From Vibrio sp. Y2-5 (GTDB taxonomy: Bacteria > Pseudomonadota > Gammaproteobacteria > Enterobacterales > Vibrionaceae): a DNA stretch of 64,000 nt. The notes beneath the pieces were generated by a model. It was given only the letters and a program-made list of their open reading frames with translations. It was not told the DNA's origin and did not search any database. The stretch spans positions 92,574 through 156,573 of the forward strand of contig NZ_JACVEG010000009.1 in NCBI RefSeq assembly GCF_014596725.1, in the 5' to 3' direction. Positions 35,347-44,840 of this stretch are shown here, one piece after another. Position 1 is the first letter of the stretch. The number at the start of each line of letters is the position of its first letter. A program made the position numbers and the translations under genes.

Positions 35347-37332
35347 ATGGATGTTTTTAAGTTAGAAGAAGCCAGCATTGAATACATAAATCAAGCTTTA
35401 TCAGATGGAGTTATTACCAGTGTTGAACTGACAACGATGTATCTGAATCGAATCTACTTTTATGATCAAAATACCCTGTGTCTTAATTCGATACCCTTGC
35501 TATGTTCTGATGCATTGACAGAAGCGCAGCGTATGGATGATTTACGAGCTAAAGGCATAGTGCTGGGACCGCTGCATGGTATTCCGTTTACTGTTAAAGA
35601 CAGTTATATGGTGAAAGGAATGACGGTTTCTAATGGCTCACCTGCATTTGCTCACTTAACAGCAGATAGAGACTCCTTTATGGTTGATGTTATTCGTCAA
35701 TCTGGCGGGATTCTTTTGGGGAAAACGAATATGCCCCCAATGGCGGCTGGTGGGATGCAAAGAGGGCTTTATGGGAGAGCAGAAAGCCCTTACAACGCTG
35801 AATATCTTCCGGCCGCCTGGTTTTCTGGCTCCTCCAACGGTTCCGGTACATCTACAGCTGCAAATTTTGCGGTGTTTGGTATGGCAGAAGAAACGGTCTC
35901 TTCTGGTCGCTCTCCAGCATCTAATAATGGATTGGTAGCATATACACCTTCTCGAGGATTGTTGTCTATTCGAGGCAACTGGCCTCTATTCCCAACTCGT
36001 GATGTCGTGGTACCTCATACGCGCACTGTCAGTGACCTATTGACAGTGCTCGACGTCATTATGAAAGAAGATGAAGACACACAATGTGATTTCTGGCGAG
36101 ATCAAAAAGTGGTGGAACTACCTAATCCATCAGACTTCAGAGCGGAAGATTTCAACGCTTTAAAAAGTACAGATTCTTTGCAGGGAAAGCGTATTGGAGT
36201 ACCAAAAATCTATATTGGTCAGGATAAAAGAGAGCAAAGCAAAATTAACATTCGTCCTTCCATTCTGGCGTTATGGGAACGTACACGTCATGCGTTAACC
36301 AGTCTGGGAGCCGAGGTTGTGGACTTAGAGTTTCCTTTGATGGATCTTTATGAAACCGACCCTATTTTTCTGAAATCATTTGTTGGAATTGGCTGGTTGC
36401 CAGAAGGATGGATGGAACAAGAGTGGGATTACTTTAACCCCTATGCCCTAGAAGCCTTTTTGCAATACGTGAATGACCCGAATTATAAGAGTTGGGAATG
36501 CATAGACCCTGATACTGTTTTTCCAAATCCGCTTGGCTCTGTAGATGATAGACGTGGTAACAATAATGCACGTTACAGAGAAAATATTGATGTGATTAAA
36601 CAAGGGTGCAAGGCTCTGGATTCGCTGCCAAATTATAACCAAGCATTACTAGGTCTGGAGGAAGCTCGTAAAGTTGGGTTTGAAAATTGGTTAAGTGGGC
36701 AAAATATCGACTTTTTAGCCTTTCCAGCCAATTGTGACATCGGCCAGTCTAATGCCGATATCAATGATGAAGCTTATGATACTGCTTGGAAAAATGGCAA
36801 TTTCTTCTCCAATACGAACCATATGTTACGTCATTTGGGGATACCAAGTGTATCAGTATGTATGGGGATGATGGAAGATACTCAAATGCCAGTAAACACA
36901 ACTTTTATCGGGCCAGCATATACCGATCTTTCGTTAATCTCTTATGCTTATGCTTATGAACAGGCAACTAATTACCGTATACCTGGAACCCGGACGCCGC
37001 CGCTTGAAGGTGAACAGGTTGTAAGAAAGGAAAGTTATTTGAAGCCAACAGAGCGTAAGGTCGAGAATATTGTTTTTGAAGCTTCAACGGAAATTCGGGG
37101 AGTGAACTTGGAAGTTGAAGTTGTCACAGAGCCAAACTGTGATATTCATGCAACGGTTAACGGTATAAAGATTAATACAGAGTATTTTGACAAATTAAAA
37201 TGGCATGGACAAATACCATTGGCATGTGTATATCGACACTCTCCAGTAATACCTAGAACGTTAAAGGTTATTATTTTAGTAAAAAATAATGATGGTTCCA
37301 CAAAAGTAAAACACATTGAAATAGATGTTTGA
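35347..37332 (+). CDS. Large amidase-signature hydrolase with C-terminal extension
   Basis: 661 residues. The amidase signature fold occupies roughly residues 10-560: the catalytic Lys in GIPFTVKDSY, the cis-Ser loop SGSSNGSGTS, and the nucleophile loop in VSSGRSPASNNG, which differs from the usual TGGSIRIPA yet keeps Ser in the right place. A C-terminal part of about 90 residues (from PTERKVENIVFE) looks beta-rich and is outside the usual family. NylA-type cyclic-amide hydrolases and others share the fold. It is the last gene of the permease operon. Confidence 0.85.
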   Translation: MDVFKLEEASIEYINQALSDGVITSVELTTMYLNRIYFYDQNTLCLNSIPLLCSDALTEAQRMDDLRAKGIVLGPLHGIPFTVKDSYMVKGMTVSNGSPAFAHLTADRDSFMVDVIRQSGGILLGKTNMPPMAAGGMQRGLYGRAESPYNAEYLPAAWFSGSSNGSGTSTAANFAVFGMAEETVSSGRSPASNNGLVAYTPSRGLLSIRGNWPLFPTRDVVVPHTRTVSDLLTVLDVIMKEDEDTQCDFWRDQKVVELPNPSDFRAEDFNALKSTDSLQGKRIGVPKIYIGQDKREQSKINIRPSILALWERTRHALTSLGAEVVDLEFPLMDLYETDPIFLKSFVGIGWLPEGWMEQEWDYFNPYALEAFLQYVNDPNYKSWECIDPDTVFPNPLGSVDDRRGNNNARYRENIDVIKQGCKALDSLPNYNQALLGLEEARKVGFENWLSGQNIDFLAFPANCDIGQSNADINDEAYDTAWKNGNFFSNTNHMLRHLGIPSVSVCMGMMEDTQMPVNTTFIGPAYTDLSLISYAYAYEQATNYRIPGTRTPPLEGEQVVRKESYLKPTERKVENIVFEASTEIRGVNLEVEVVTEPNCDIHATVNGIKINTEYFDKLKWHGQIPLACVYRHSPVIPRTLKVIILVKNNDGSTKVKHIEIDV

Positions 37333-37449
37333 TTAATATCTGCAATAGTTAACTAAAATATTTCAATTACAGACTCAATCCTAAACATTAATTTATAATT
37401 TATTCTTGGAGTATGTTTTACATCAAATATATTATATATAAGTAAATAT

Positions 37450-38723
37450 AGAAATTTATTAATATCTACTGCTTCATTTCTTATATTAAGGTATCCCAGT
37501 TTATCAAGTGCTGGATATCTATTTGAAAAATATGAATTATCGGGTGAGATTAATCTTGGTATTGGGGCTTCTACTGTTACATCTAAAAATGTTTATTTTG
37601 GTTTAGGCATAGATGGCAAAGAAGATATAACGTGGCAGAGCTTTTTGTTAAGCCATCTCTCAACCTTCAATATACATTGACACCTGAAACACAACTTTTA
37701 ATGGGAAGCTCATTTGGCGATGGTGACGCTGGTGGCTTCACTGGGGGAGATGCTGAGCATACTGATCTTGAGGGAGTTTAATGTTGGGGTAAAATACAAC
37801 GATTGGACTCTTAAATTCGGTAATATGGACTATTTGATAAGCAGCGGCTTTATTGTTATGGATAGTAACAGTGATGTTGGTTCAGATGCTGAATTCTTCT
37901 TAGAACCTCGGACTGCCTTTCAGAAATCAGTAATATTCAGTTGGGAAAAACAAACAATGGCTACCCAGATTTTTTCTCTTAATACAGACGATGATTCAAT
38001 GAATAATCGTCTTACCGGGGCAAACTATGATTATTACACTGAAAGTAATACCAATATTGGTTTGTCGGCATTTGAGGTGTTCGATATAGAAGGACTTACA
38101 GTTAATCAGCTACACGCAAAAGTATGCAGGTATAAAACGACCGTTTTTATAATGCATATTTTGACTTTTTACCAGCACTATCATTTAGCGGTGAATACGC
38201 GATTCAAACAGGAAGTGGCTATGGTGTAGAGTATGATGCAAATGCATGGTATACAGAGGGAAAGTATAAGTTTGACTTGCCCTTAAACCGAGTTTTATCA
38301 TATCGCTACGGTCATTTTTCTGGTGATGATAGTGCTGATTCAACTCAGAGTTCGTGGGGATCACTTACTAAAAGACTTATAAACTGGGGAGTTTGGCTAA
38401 TTGGTGATGTAACGGGTAACTATTTGATGAACAATAGTAACGAAAATATACATCATATTTCAGCCAAAGTATCCCTGACTCCAAACGTGACTCTTGGCTC
38501 ACTTTACTACCGTTTTTATCCTGATAAAGCCAATAATCAAGGGCACTCGTTGCAGAGTAAATCATTTGGTGATGAGTTGGATTGGACTCCGAGACCCCAG
38601 TGGTACGTTTCACTGTCATACAATCAGTTGAATCCAGATAGCGCAGCAAAAGAGCCTTTGCTAACGAAGACAGCTCTTTTAGCAGCGTTGAACTATATAT
38701 GCTTTACAAATACTAATATTTAA
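37450..38723 (+). pseudogene. Broken outer-membrane porin, alginate-export (AlgE-like) family
   Basis: Pieces of one beta-barrel protein lie in successive frames. There is a possible signal end (LLISTASFLI, LSSAGYLFEKYELSGEINLG), then VKPSLNLQYTLTPETQLLMG in another frame. EFNVGVKYNDWTLKFGN follows, then FLPALSFSGEYAIQTGSGYG, then LSYRYGHFSGDD to the end with WGVWLIGDVTGNYL and FGDELDW. These match the alginate-export porin family. At least four frameshifts separate them (near 37645, 37760, 38130 and the start), so no full protein is made. It lies downstream of the amidase and probably once brought the substrate across the outer membrane. Confidence 0.8.
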
Positions 38724-38734
38724 TTACAAGGCAT

Positions 38735-38771
38735 GACCTCCTTAGTTAGAGGAAAACCGGTTAAGGAGGTC
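38735..38771. repeat. Inverted repeat between the broken porin and merR
   Basis: GACCTCCTTA at 38735-38744 pairs with TAAGGAGGTC at 38762-38771, with a 17-base spacer. It may be a terminator for the porin gene or a MerR-type operator for the gene that starts at 38800; no T-run follows it. Confidence 0.5.
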
Positions 38772-38799
38772 GTCATTGATAAAGTACTAGAGTGTACAT

Positions 38800-39648
38800 A
38801 TGAAAGATAATCAACTTCTGACGATAAGCCAACTATCTAAATTGCGTCATATTTCGATCGATACATTAAGGTATTATGATAAAATTGACTTATTTAAACC
38901 CACTTGTGTCAATGATAAAACGGGATATCGATACTACTCCATTACTCAATATGAAGTGTTAGGTACTATCATTGAACTAAGAGATATCGGGCTTTCTGTT
39001 GAGAATATTAAAGCGTATATGGATGACAGAAATGCTAAGAAATCGATATCACTGTTAAAAGAACATTCTTTGAAACTGGAAGAAGAAATCGCGAGCTTAA
39101 AGAAAAAGCATGACATATTAAATGAGAGAATTTTAAATATTGAACAGTTTCACACTCAGTACAGAGAAAATCATGTTGTTATAAAGTCATTTGATAAGCG
39201 GTTGTATTTCCAATCAGAAAAACCTATTAATATGGGTAACGAAGTCGAACTCTCTTACAGTATTCTGTCGTTGGAGCAGCAAGTGAACGAGAAAATCCCT
39301 TTAATTGCTAATCAACGAATCGGTCATATGACAACATTTTGCCATGGTGGCAAATTGAATCGTGATGATGTTTTACCGACTGACTTGGCAACAGTATTTC
39401 TTCTGGCGGACGAAGCATCAGATGAAACCTGTCAAGAGATACCACAAGGGACTTATGTGTGTACAACTTATGCGGGGCTGAATAGATATGCAAGCTTGAA
39501 TGCACTGAATAGTCTACTGTCTTTTTGTAAAATCAATAGGTTAGAAACTATTGATAATAGATCTTGGAACATTATTCAAATAGACACTTCCATCACCAAT
39601 TTGGCAGATGAAGCTATATATGAAATTCAAGTTCAAATTCAAGATTAA
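38800..39648 (+). CDS. MerR-family transcriptional regulator (BmrR-like)
   Basis: 282 residues. Residues 5-75 form the MerR winged helix (TISQLSKLRHISIDTLRYYDK and GYRYYSITQYEVL). Residues 75-125 are a dimerising coiled coil. The rest looks like the GyrI/effector-binding domain seen in BmrR-type drug regulators (PTDLATVFLLADE, GTYVCTTYAGL). Its target is not evident: neighbours are a broken porin upstream and an empty stretch downstream. Confidence 0.85.
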   Translation: MKDNQLLTISQLSKLRHISIDTLRYYDKIDLFKPTCVNDKTGYRYYSITQYEVLGTIIELRDIGLSVENIKAYMDDRNAKKSISLLKEHSLKLEEEIASLKKKHDILNERILNIEQFHTQYRENHVVIKSFDKRLYFQSEKPINMGNEVELSYSILSLEQQVNEKIPLIANQRIGHMTTFCHGGKLNRDDVLPTDLATVFLLADEASDETCQEIPQGTYVCTTYAGLNRYASLNALNSLLSFCKINRLETIDNRSWNIIQIDTSITNLADEAIYEIQVQIQD

Positions 39649-40300
39649 AAGATTCCTTTTTTTCTTTTGTCAGACGATTAATTACCTATCAACCTCATAC
39701 GAGCTAAAATCTGAATTGAACTTGTGCCATCTTTTGATGGCACAGTGGAATGGGGATCAATTTTTATAAAGAAGCGAGTGATGATGGCTTCGCTTTTTGC
39801 CTCTTACTTTGCTGCTTTTGAATTTCTGCGGCCAGGCTCTTTAATGCCTTGATATCAATCGGCTTTGGTTAAGATGAGTAAAGTGACTGATTCAGTTAAC
39901 TCACCGTAAGGTTGATTTGCGCTTATTCTCATCGTTCATTGTTACAGTGGGTAGCCAAGACTTTGAATAACCATCAGTATAGTAGCCACTTCTAGTATGA
40001 CCAAAAGTACGTCAAATTACTGCTCATTAGAATAATAAACCAGCTATGCGTAACTTCGAATGGAGCAAAAATGTCTTAGAGGCTGTCAACTAACATGAAA
40101 GTTTCAGATTAGTTAAACCTCGTGAAAAGTCCCTACCAGAACGTTACCTATTGTTTGTCCGTAGCAGTCAGGGACTACAACCAACCAGCAAAGTGTATGC
40201 AATTAAACCGATTATCGCTCAGTTATTGGATACCTTTCTTTCCACGTTAAACCTTCAATCTAGTTAGCTCAATTATGCTAACCCGTCGATTATGACCGGT
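39649..40300. other. 652-base stretch with gene fragments only
   Basis: Two fragments look like former coding sequence. On the plus strand, about 40115-40250 reads VKPREKSLPERYLLFVRS then SQGLQPTSKVYAIKPIIAQL; on the minus strand, about 39765-39880 reads IKALKSLAAEIQKQQSKRQK and ends at a stop. I recognise neither. No promoter or RNA gene is visible. Confidence 0.3.
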
Positions 40301-42370
40301 TTATCTGATGATTTTGAATTGTTTATCGGTTCGACACGAATTAATAATACATCGAACATCAGAGCCCAAATTTCTTTCCATAACTTTCAATACTTTAATG
40401 ATCATTTCACCCAACTCATCTTTAGGGGTAAAAACCAAGTCAACTCCCTGTTCAGTAAGCGCTTTTTTATCTGATTCAGGAATAATACCGCCAAGTAACC
40501 AAAGTGTATTTTCAGGAATAAAATTCGCTAGTTCATCGACGAAAGAAAAGTGAGAGTTAGACAATATTGATAAACCGAAAACATCATATTGTCTTGTCAT
40601 TAGCTTGTCTTTTATCTCCTCCGTCGTCGTGAACACAGGTAAGTAATCAACATCAAACCCGATATCAATAAACAGTGAAGCAACCAATTTGGCGCCACGG
40701 TCATGTCCATCCATACCCGCTTTACTTATCAAAATACGCGGCTGCCTTCCTAACTGATGCGTCAAACCAACGACTCGTTCACGAACTTGATCTGTATTGA
40801 AAGATGAAAGATATCCCGAACAGATTTCATCCTCTTTTCGATAACGAGGCTCACTATTCAGTATGGCGTCGGTGCATTCCTGAATTGTGGCTCTTGCTCT
40901 TACTGCCTCAAGCACGGGTTCCATCAGGTTTTGTTGATGTTGAACAGCAAATTTAATATTCATTAATGCCTGTTCCACACGCACAGAATTTCTTTTTAAT
41001 TTAATCACTGACAATTTGCGTTGCTGGCTTCGCCACAATTCGTCGCCTGTAGGTGAAGGTTGAGTCAAAGTGGAAACAGAATTTTGCTGTTCGCTTGATA
41101 CAAGACTCGGGTTGCGCCTGTTCACTTCACTTTGTACAGCATGCTGATGAATCAAATTAGAAATAGTGCCATTGGCACACAGTTCCGTCATCGTGCCTTG
41201 GGCTGATAACTCACTCATCAACTTCTGAACATACGTAATCATATCGGTTGTCGCAGTCTCCATCATGTAAGAACCTCCCCATGGGTCGACAACATCAGCG
41301 ATTCCTGTTTCTTGTTGGAGAATTTTCTGTGTATTCAGTGCGACCTCTGCAGCGGCTTGAGACGGCAACGAAATTGCTTCATCAAAACTGTTAGTATGTA
41401 ATGACTGTGTACCACCAAAGACACCAGCCATAGCTTCAATAGTTGTACGGACGATATTGTTTAACGGCGACTCTTCTGTGAGTGAAATCCCTGATGTCTG
41501 GCAATGAATTTTCATTTTACGAACCGAGCTGTCTTCAATTCCATGAGATAACAGCAGTTCATTCCACAAATATCTTGCCGCTCTTAACTTGGCGATTTCT
41601 TTGAAAAAGTCCATTCCAAGACAAAAGAAAAAACTTAACCGCTTGGCCACCAGCTCAACATTAATACCACGCTGGCTGAATTCGTTGAGATATTCTCTGG
41701 CGTTCATCAGAGTCAAAGCGAGCTCTAGTTCCGGTGACGCACCGGCTTCCTGAAAATGGTAACCAGATATCGACATACTATTATACTTCGGCATGTTTTG
41801 TTGGCAGTATTCAACAATATCCCCCACGATTCGCATTGATTTTTCTGGTGATTCTATGTAGGTATTTCTGACCGCAAATTCTTTAAGAATATCGTTTTGA
41901 ATCGTGCCGTTTAACGCTTGTGGGCTAACCCCCATTTCCTCAGCAGTCACAATATAGCAGCAGAGAATAGGTAAAACAGCGCCATTCATCGTCATGGACA
42001 CCGAGACTTCGGAAAGATCAATACCACTAAACAGAACTTTCATATCTTCCACTGTATCTATCGCTACACCGGTTTTTCCGACCTCTCCTTTTGCATTTAG
42101 TGATGAAGAGTCAAACCCTAAGTGAGTCGGTAGGTCAAAAGCAACAGACAGACCTGTCTGACCTTTCTGAAGCATATTTTTAAAGTGATGATTCGTTTCT
42201 TCGGCGCTGTTAAATCCGGAATACTGACGTATGGTCCACTTCTTTTTCTGATACATAGATTCATGAATACCCCTGACAAAAGGTGGCATACCGGAATTAT
42301 CCAACCAGGAATACGATTCATCCGTGAGTTCTTGATAAAATCCTTTAAACTTTAGGTTGCTATCATCCAT
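40301..42370 (-). CDS. B12-dependent methylmalonyl-CoA-mutase-type acyl-CoA mutase
   Basis: 689 residues in a single chain. Residues 40-400 form the substrate barrel with TIRQYSGF (Tyr50), FAVRNTY (Arg168) and SISGYHFQEAG (His205), at the positions of Tyr89, Arg207 and His244 in methylmalonyl-CoA mutase; isobutyryl- and 2-hydroxyisobutyryl-CoA mutases differ at the first two. Residues 545-660 are the cobalamin domain with GMDGHDRGAKL, the DXHXXG motif (Asp554, His556, Gly559). So succinyl-CoA/methylmalonyl-CoA interconversion is likely. It is the last of the nine nit-operon genes, 11 bp after the LnmK-like gene. No MeaB chaperone or epimerase gene is adjacent. Confidence 0.88.
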   Translation of the reverse strand: MDDSNLKFKGFYQELTDESYSWLDNSGMPPFVRGIHESMYQKKKWTIRQYSGFNSAEETNHHFKNMLQKGQTGLSVAFDLPTHLGFDSSSLNAKGEVGKTGVAIDTVEDMKVLFSGIDLSEVSVSMTMNGAVLPILCCYIVTAEEMGVSPQALNGTIQNDILKEFAVRNTYIESPEKSMRIVGDIVEYCQQNMPKYNSMSISGYHFQEAGASPELELALTLMNAREYLNEFSQRGINVELVAKRLSFFFCLGMDFFKEIAKLRAARYLWNELLLSHGIEDSSVRKMKIHCQTSGISLTEESPLNNIVRTTIEAMAGVFGGTQSLHTNSFDEAISLPSQAAAEVALNTQKILQQETGIADVVDPWGGSYMMETATTDMITYVQKLMSELSAQGTMTELCANGTISNLIHQHAVQSEVNRRNPSLVSSEQQNSVSTLTQPSPTGDELWRSQQRKLSVIKLKRNSVRVEQALMNIKFAVQHQQNLMEPVLEAVRARATIQECTDAILNSEPRYRKEDEICSGYLSSFNTDQVRERVVGLTHQLGRQPRILISKAGMDGHDRGAKLVASLFIDIGFDVDYLPVFTTTEEIKDKLMTRQYDVFGLSILSNSHFSFVDELANFIPENTLWLLGGIIPESDKKALTEQGVDLVFTPKDELGEMIIKVLKVMERNLGSDVRCIINSCRTDKQFKIIR

Positions 42371-42381
42371 GACATCTATCC

Positions 42382-43227
42382 TTATAAGCGTATAAAGTTT
42401 CTTTCTGACGGGTGATTTACGCGCTGCTTTTCAACTTCCACAATGGCGATATTTTTCATATCTGACTGTCTTTGCATAACCAGTCGATAACGCGCAAACT
42501 TCCCGTCACGAACGTCACTCGCCATACTCGTTACCAAAATCCGATCACCCAGATTCACATTGCCAAAATAGGAAATTGTTCTGCTTGTGGTGCTCCACAA
42601 TCCTTGCTCCAGAACATTTTTTTCACTTCGATCAGCAATTGCCTGAAACGTCGCGAAATACAAAAAGTCAGCCCCATTAAAATCTGTATAAGGGCAAGGT
42701 ATGTACTTAAACACAAGAGGTTCAGCTGAAGTATTGCTGTAACTTCGAGCCATATGAAAAGCACTGAGAATATGATCGGATTCATTCGTTACAGAAATTT
42801 TCAAATCTTTGGCGAGATTGGCTCTGGCAACACTCTGGTTATTGCCCTCTTCTTGACGGCAAACAAACGAGGAAAGCAGTGAAACCTCGCCCATAATTGA
42901 ATCAGCCATTGATATTCTGGTTCTGGAGTAGGTTCGGGTTTTTGATATTACAAACAGCTCGGTTTCTAGTGTAATAACATCATTTTCTTTGAGCTCATTC
43001 AGAGCAAGAGACTCACTCGATACACAAAGAAAAGCGGGGTAAATCTTTGTTCCTGACTCATCCTTAAATTCAGGAAAAGACAATCCCATGACTTCTGCTA
43101 ATGCCATCCAATGATGATGACCGCATTGTTTAAGTAACCAATGTTCACTCAGCCCTACAAGGGAGAGCTGAGGCATGCTTAGTAAATAAGTGTTCGAATA
43201 TCTCGCAGCAGCTCTCCCTTGCTTCAT
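42382..43227 (-). CDS. LnmK/Pnap_2097-like acyltransferase/decarboxylase candidate
   Basis: 281 residues with no signal peptide. The start SMPQLSLVGLSEHWLLKQCG with HHHWMAL following resembles the double-hotdog family of LnmK and the related biosynthetic protein Pnap_2097. LnmK converts methylmalonyl-CoA to propionyl-ACP by acyl transfer and decarboxylation. The recognition rests on remembered family features and needs a profile search. The gene sits directly before a methylmalonyl-CoA-mutase-type gene, which would make its substrate, and 2 bp after nitH. No acyl carrier protein is encoded in the window. Confidence 0.6.
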   Translation of the reverse strand: MKQGRAAARYSNTYLLSMPQLSLVGLSEHWLLKQCGHHHWMALAEVMGLSFPEFKDESGTKIYPAFLCVSSESLALNELKENDVITLETELFVISKTRTYSRTRISMADSIMGEVSLLSSFVCRQEEGNNQSVARANLAKDLKISVTNESDHILSAFHMARSYSNTSAEPLVFKYIPCPYTDFNGADFLYFATFQAIADRSEKNVLEQGLWSTTSRTISYFGNVNLGDRILVTSMASDVRDGKFARYRLVMQRQSDMKNIAIVEVEKQRVNHPSERNFIRL

Positions 43228-43229
43228 AG

Positions 43230-44510
43230 CTAAGCTACCTCTTTTTGCTTTTGGGCATCCAAAGCTGAAGCCGTATATTCTGATATTTTTTGACTCAGAT
43301 ATTTCGCATCTTGGTCAATACCTGAGAATCGACCCGAGCCCCATGTATAAAGCCAAGGTAAACCGACAAAATAAAGCCCATCAACAGCAGTAACACCACG
43401 GGTATGTATAGGGTTACCACGACCATTAAATACAGGTGCATCTAACCACGCAAAATCTGGCGTGAAACCAATACACCAGATAACAGAGGTGATACCTGAA
43501 GTTTCTAGCGAATAAATTTCGCGTTCTTCTTCAGGCGCCCATACTGGTTCATAAAGTCCACCAGCCGGAGCCTCAATATTATTTTGCTCAATATAAGCAT
43601 CTATTCTCTGATTGATGTTGTTATAAACGTCATCAGCATGTTGGAGGTTACGAGCAAGATTAGGAGCAAACTTAAGCTCGCCTTTATCGTAATCGAGTAA
43701 ATGACCAAACAGCTCCATACCTTCAGTGGCGAATTTACGCAAATCAATATCACGTCCTCCATCACGTCCGGTTACATAGTGGTTGGTGTTATCACGCACA
43801 CCTTCACGCAGTGGATGTTTGTCGACGGACATTTTGTAGTAGTCCATTTCTTCCAGCCATTCCACAACATCTTTGCCACGATAAAAACGAGCACAACGAG
43901 GAGCATCACCTGTTGCAAGGAAGACCTTCTTACCTTCGAGGTGCAAATCTTCTGCAATTTGCGCTCCTGACTGACCACACCCCACAACGAGTACAGCTCC
44001 ATCCGGCAATTGAGAGGCGTTTTTGTATTGTGCCGAATGAATTTGGACAATAGACTCGGGTAATCGCTCAGCCATACGCGGAATAATGGGTTGATGATAA
44101 CCGCCAGAGGACACGACAACTTGATCACAAGTAAACTCTTTTTCTGATGTTGTTACGCAATATCCACCTTCAGCGCGACGTGTAATACGTTCGACTTTAA
44201 TACCCTCAATGACAGGTGCATTTACTTTTGCGGCAAAACGATCAAGATAGTCAATGATCTCCGTGCGCTTCATAAAACCTTTCGGATCATCACCATCATA
44301 AGGATGATTAGGCAATAAACACTGCCAGTTTGGTGTAACTAATGTAAAAGAGTCCCAGCGCTCATTTTTCCAGCTGTGCATAACAGTGCGCTTTTCCAAT
44401 ACCAGATGATCGATATTTTCCTGTTGTAAATAGTGGCTGACTGACAACCCTGCCTGACCACCACCCACAATAATGGTGTTGTAATGTGACTTCGTCATTT
44501 CGATGTTCAT
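43230..44510 (-). CDS. nitH: NitH, MSMEG_0569-family flavin-dependent oxidoreductase
   Basis: 426 residues. The FAD motif is IIVGGGQAGLSVSHYL near residue 14, followed by SWKNERWDSFTLVTPNWQ; the NAD(P)H motif is VVGCGQSGAQIAEDL near 170. This is the flavin monooxygenase-like oxidoreductase of the Nit1C cluster. Its substrate is not known. The ATG at 44510 has a GAGGAAA site; it is 29 bp after nitG. Confidence 0.85.
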   Translation of the reverse strand: MNIEMTKSHYNTIIVGGGQAGLSVSHYLQQENIDHLVLEKRTVMHSWKNERWDSFTLVTPNWQCLLPNHPYDGDDPKGFMKRTEIIDYLDRFAAKVNAPVIEGIKVERITRRAEGGYCVTTSEKEFTCDQVVVSSGGYHQPIIPRMAERLPESIVQIHSAQYKNASQLPDGAVLVVGCGQSGAQIAEDLHLEGKKVFLATGDAPRCARFYRGKDVVEWLEEMDYYKMSVDKHPLREGVRDNTNHYVTGRDGGRDIDLRKFATEGMELFGHLLDYDKGELKFAPNLARNLQHADDVYNNINQRIDAYIEQNNIEAPAGGLYEPVWAPEEEREIYSLETSGITSVIWCIGFTPDFAWLDAPVFNGRGNPIHTRGVTAVDGLYFVGLPWLYTWGSGRFSGIDQDAKYLSQKISEYTASALDAQKQKEVA

Positions 44511-44539
44511 ATCTATTTCCTCGCTATCCTTGAGAATAT

Positions 44540-44836
44540 TTATTCCTGTATAAAACGCGTTACGAGAACTTTACCGCTTTCGGTATTCTCTTTGCCTAAT
44601 GTCTTACATCGTTGCTGAATTTGACTTAATTGATCCATCGCACTGGAACAATAAAATCCATATTTTTCTTTTACTCGTTCACTGGCGAGATTAAGTGCAG
44701 CTTCACACTGCTCACGAAACTTCTCTACTGTGTAGGGATGATTGATTTCCAGATATTCGGTAATGGACGTCGATGGTGAATAGCAAATTTCAGTTTCACC
44801 ATTGGGCCATACCACTTCAAATCGTGTTGCTGGCAT
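44540..44836 (-). CDS. nitG: NitG, MSMEG_0570-family nitrogen-starvation response protein
   Basis: 98-residue cytoplasmic protein of unknown function (RFEVVWPNGETEICYSPS, then HPYTVEKFREQCEAAL). The family is a fixed member of Nit1C clusters, which is the main reason for the name. It follows nitF after 4 bp and shares its operon. Confidence 0.8.
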   Translation of the reverse strand: MPATRFEVVWPNGETEICYSPSTSITEYLEINHPYTVEKFREQCEAALNLASERVKEKYGFYCSSAMDQLSQIQQRCKTLGKENTESGKVLVTRFIQE

Positions 44837-44840
44837 TGAC

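Noticed and set aside
39649..40300. A small RNA or tRNA between merR and the mutase gene
   Set aside because: No cloverleaf, strong promoter-terminator pair or conserved element was found.
44540..44836. An acyl carrier protein for the LnmK-like enzyme
   Set aside because: The 98-residue product has no DSL/DSx phosphopantetheine motif and matches the MSMEG_0570 family instead.
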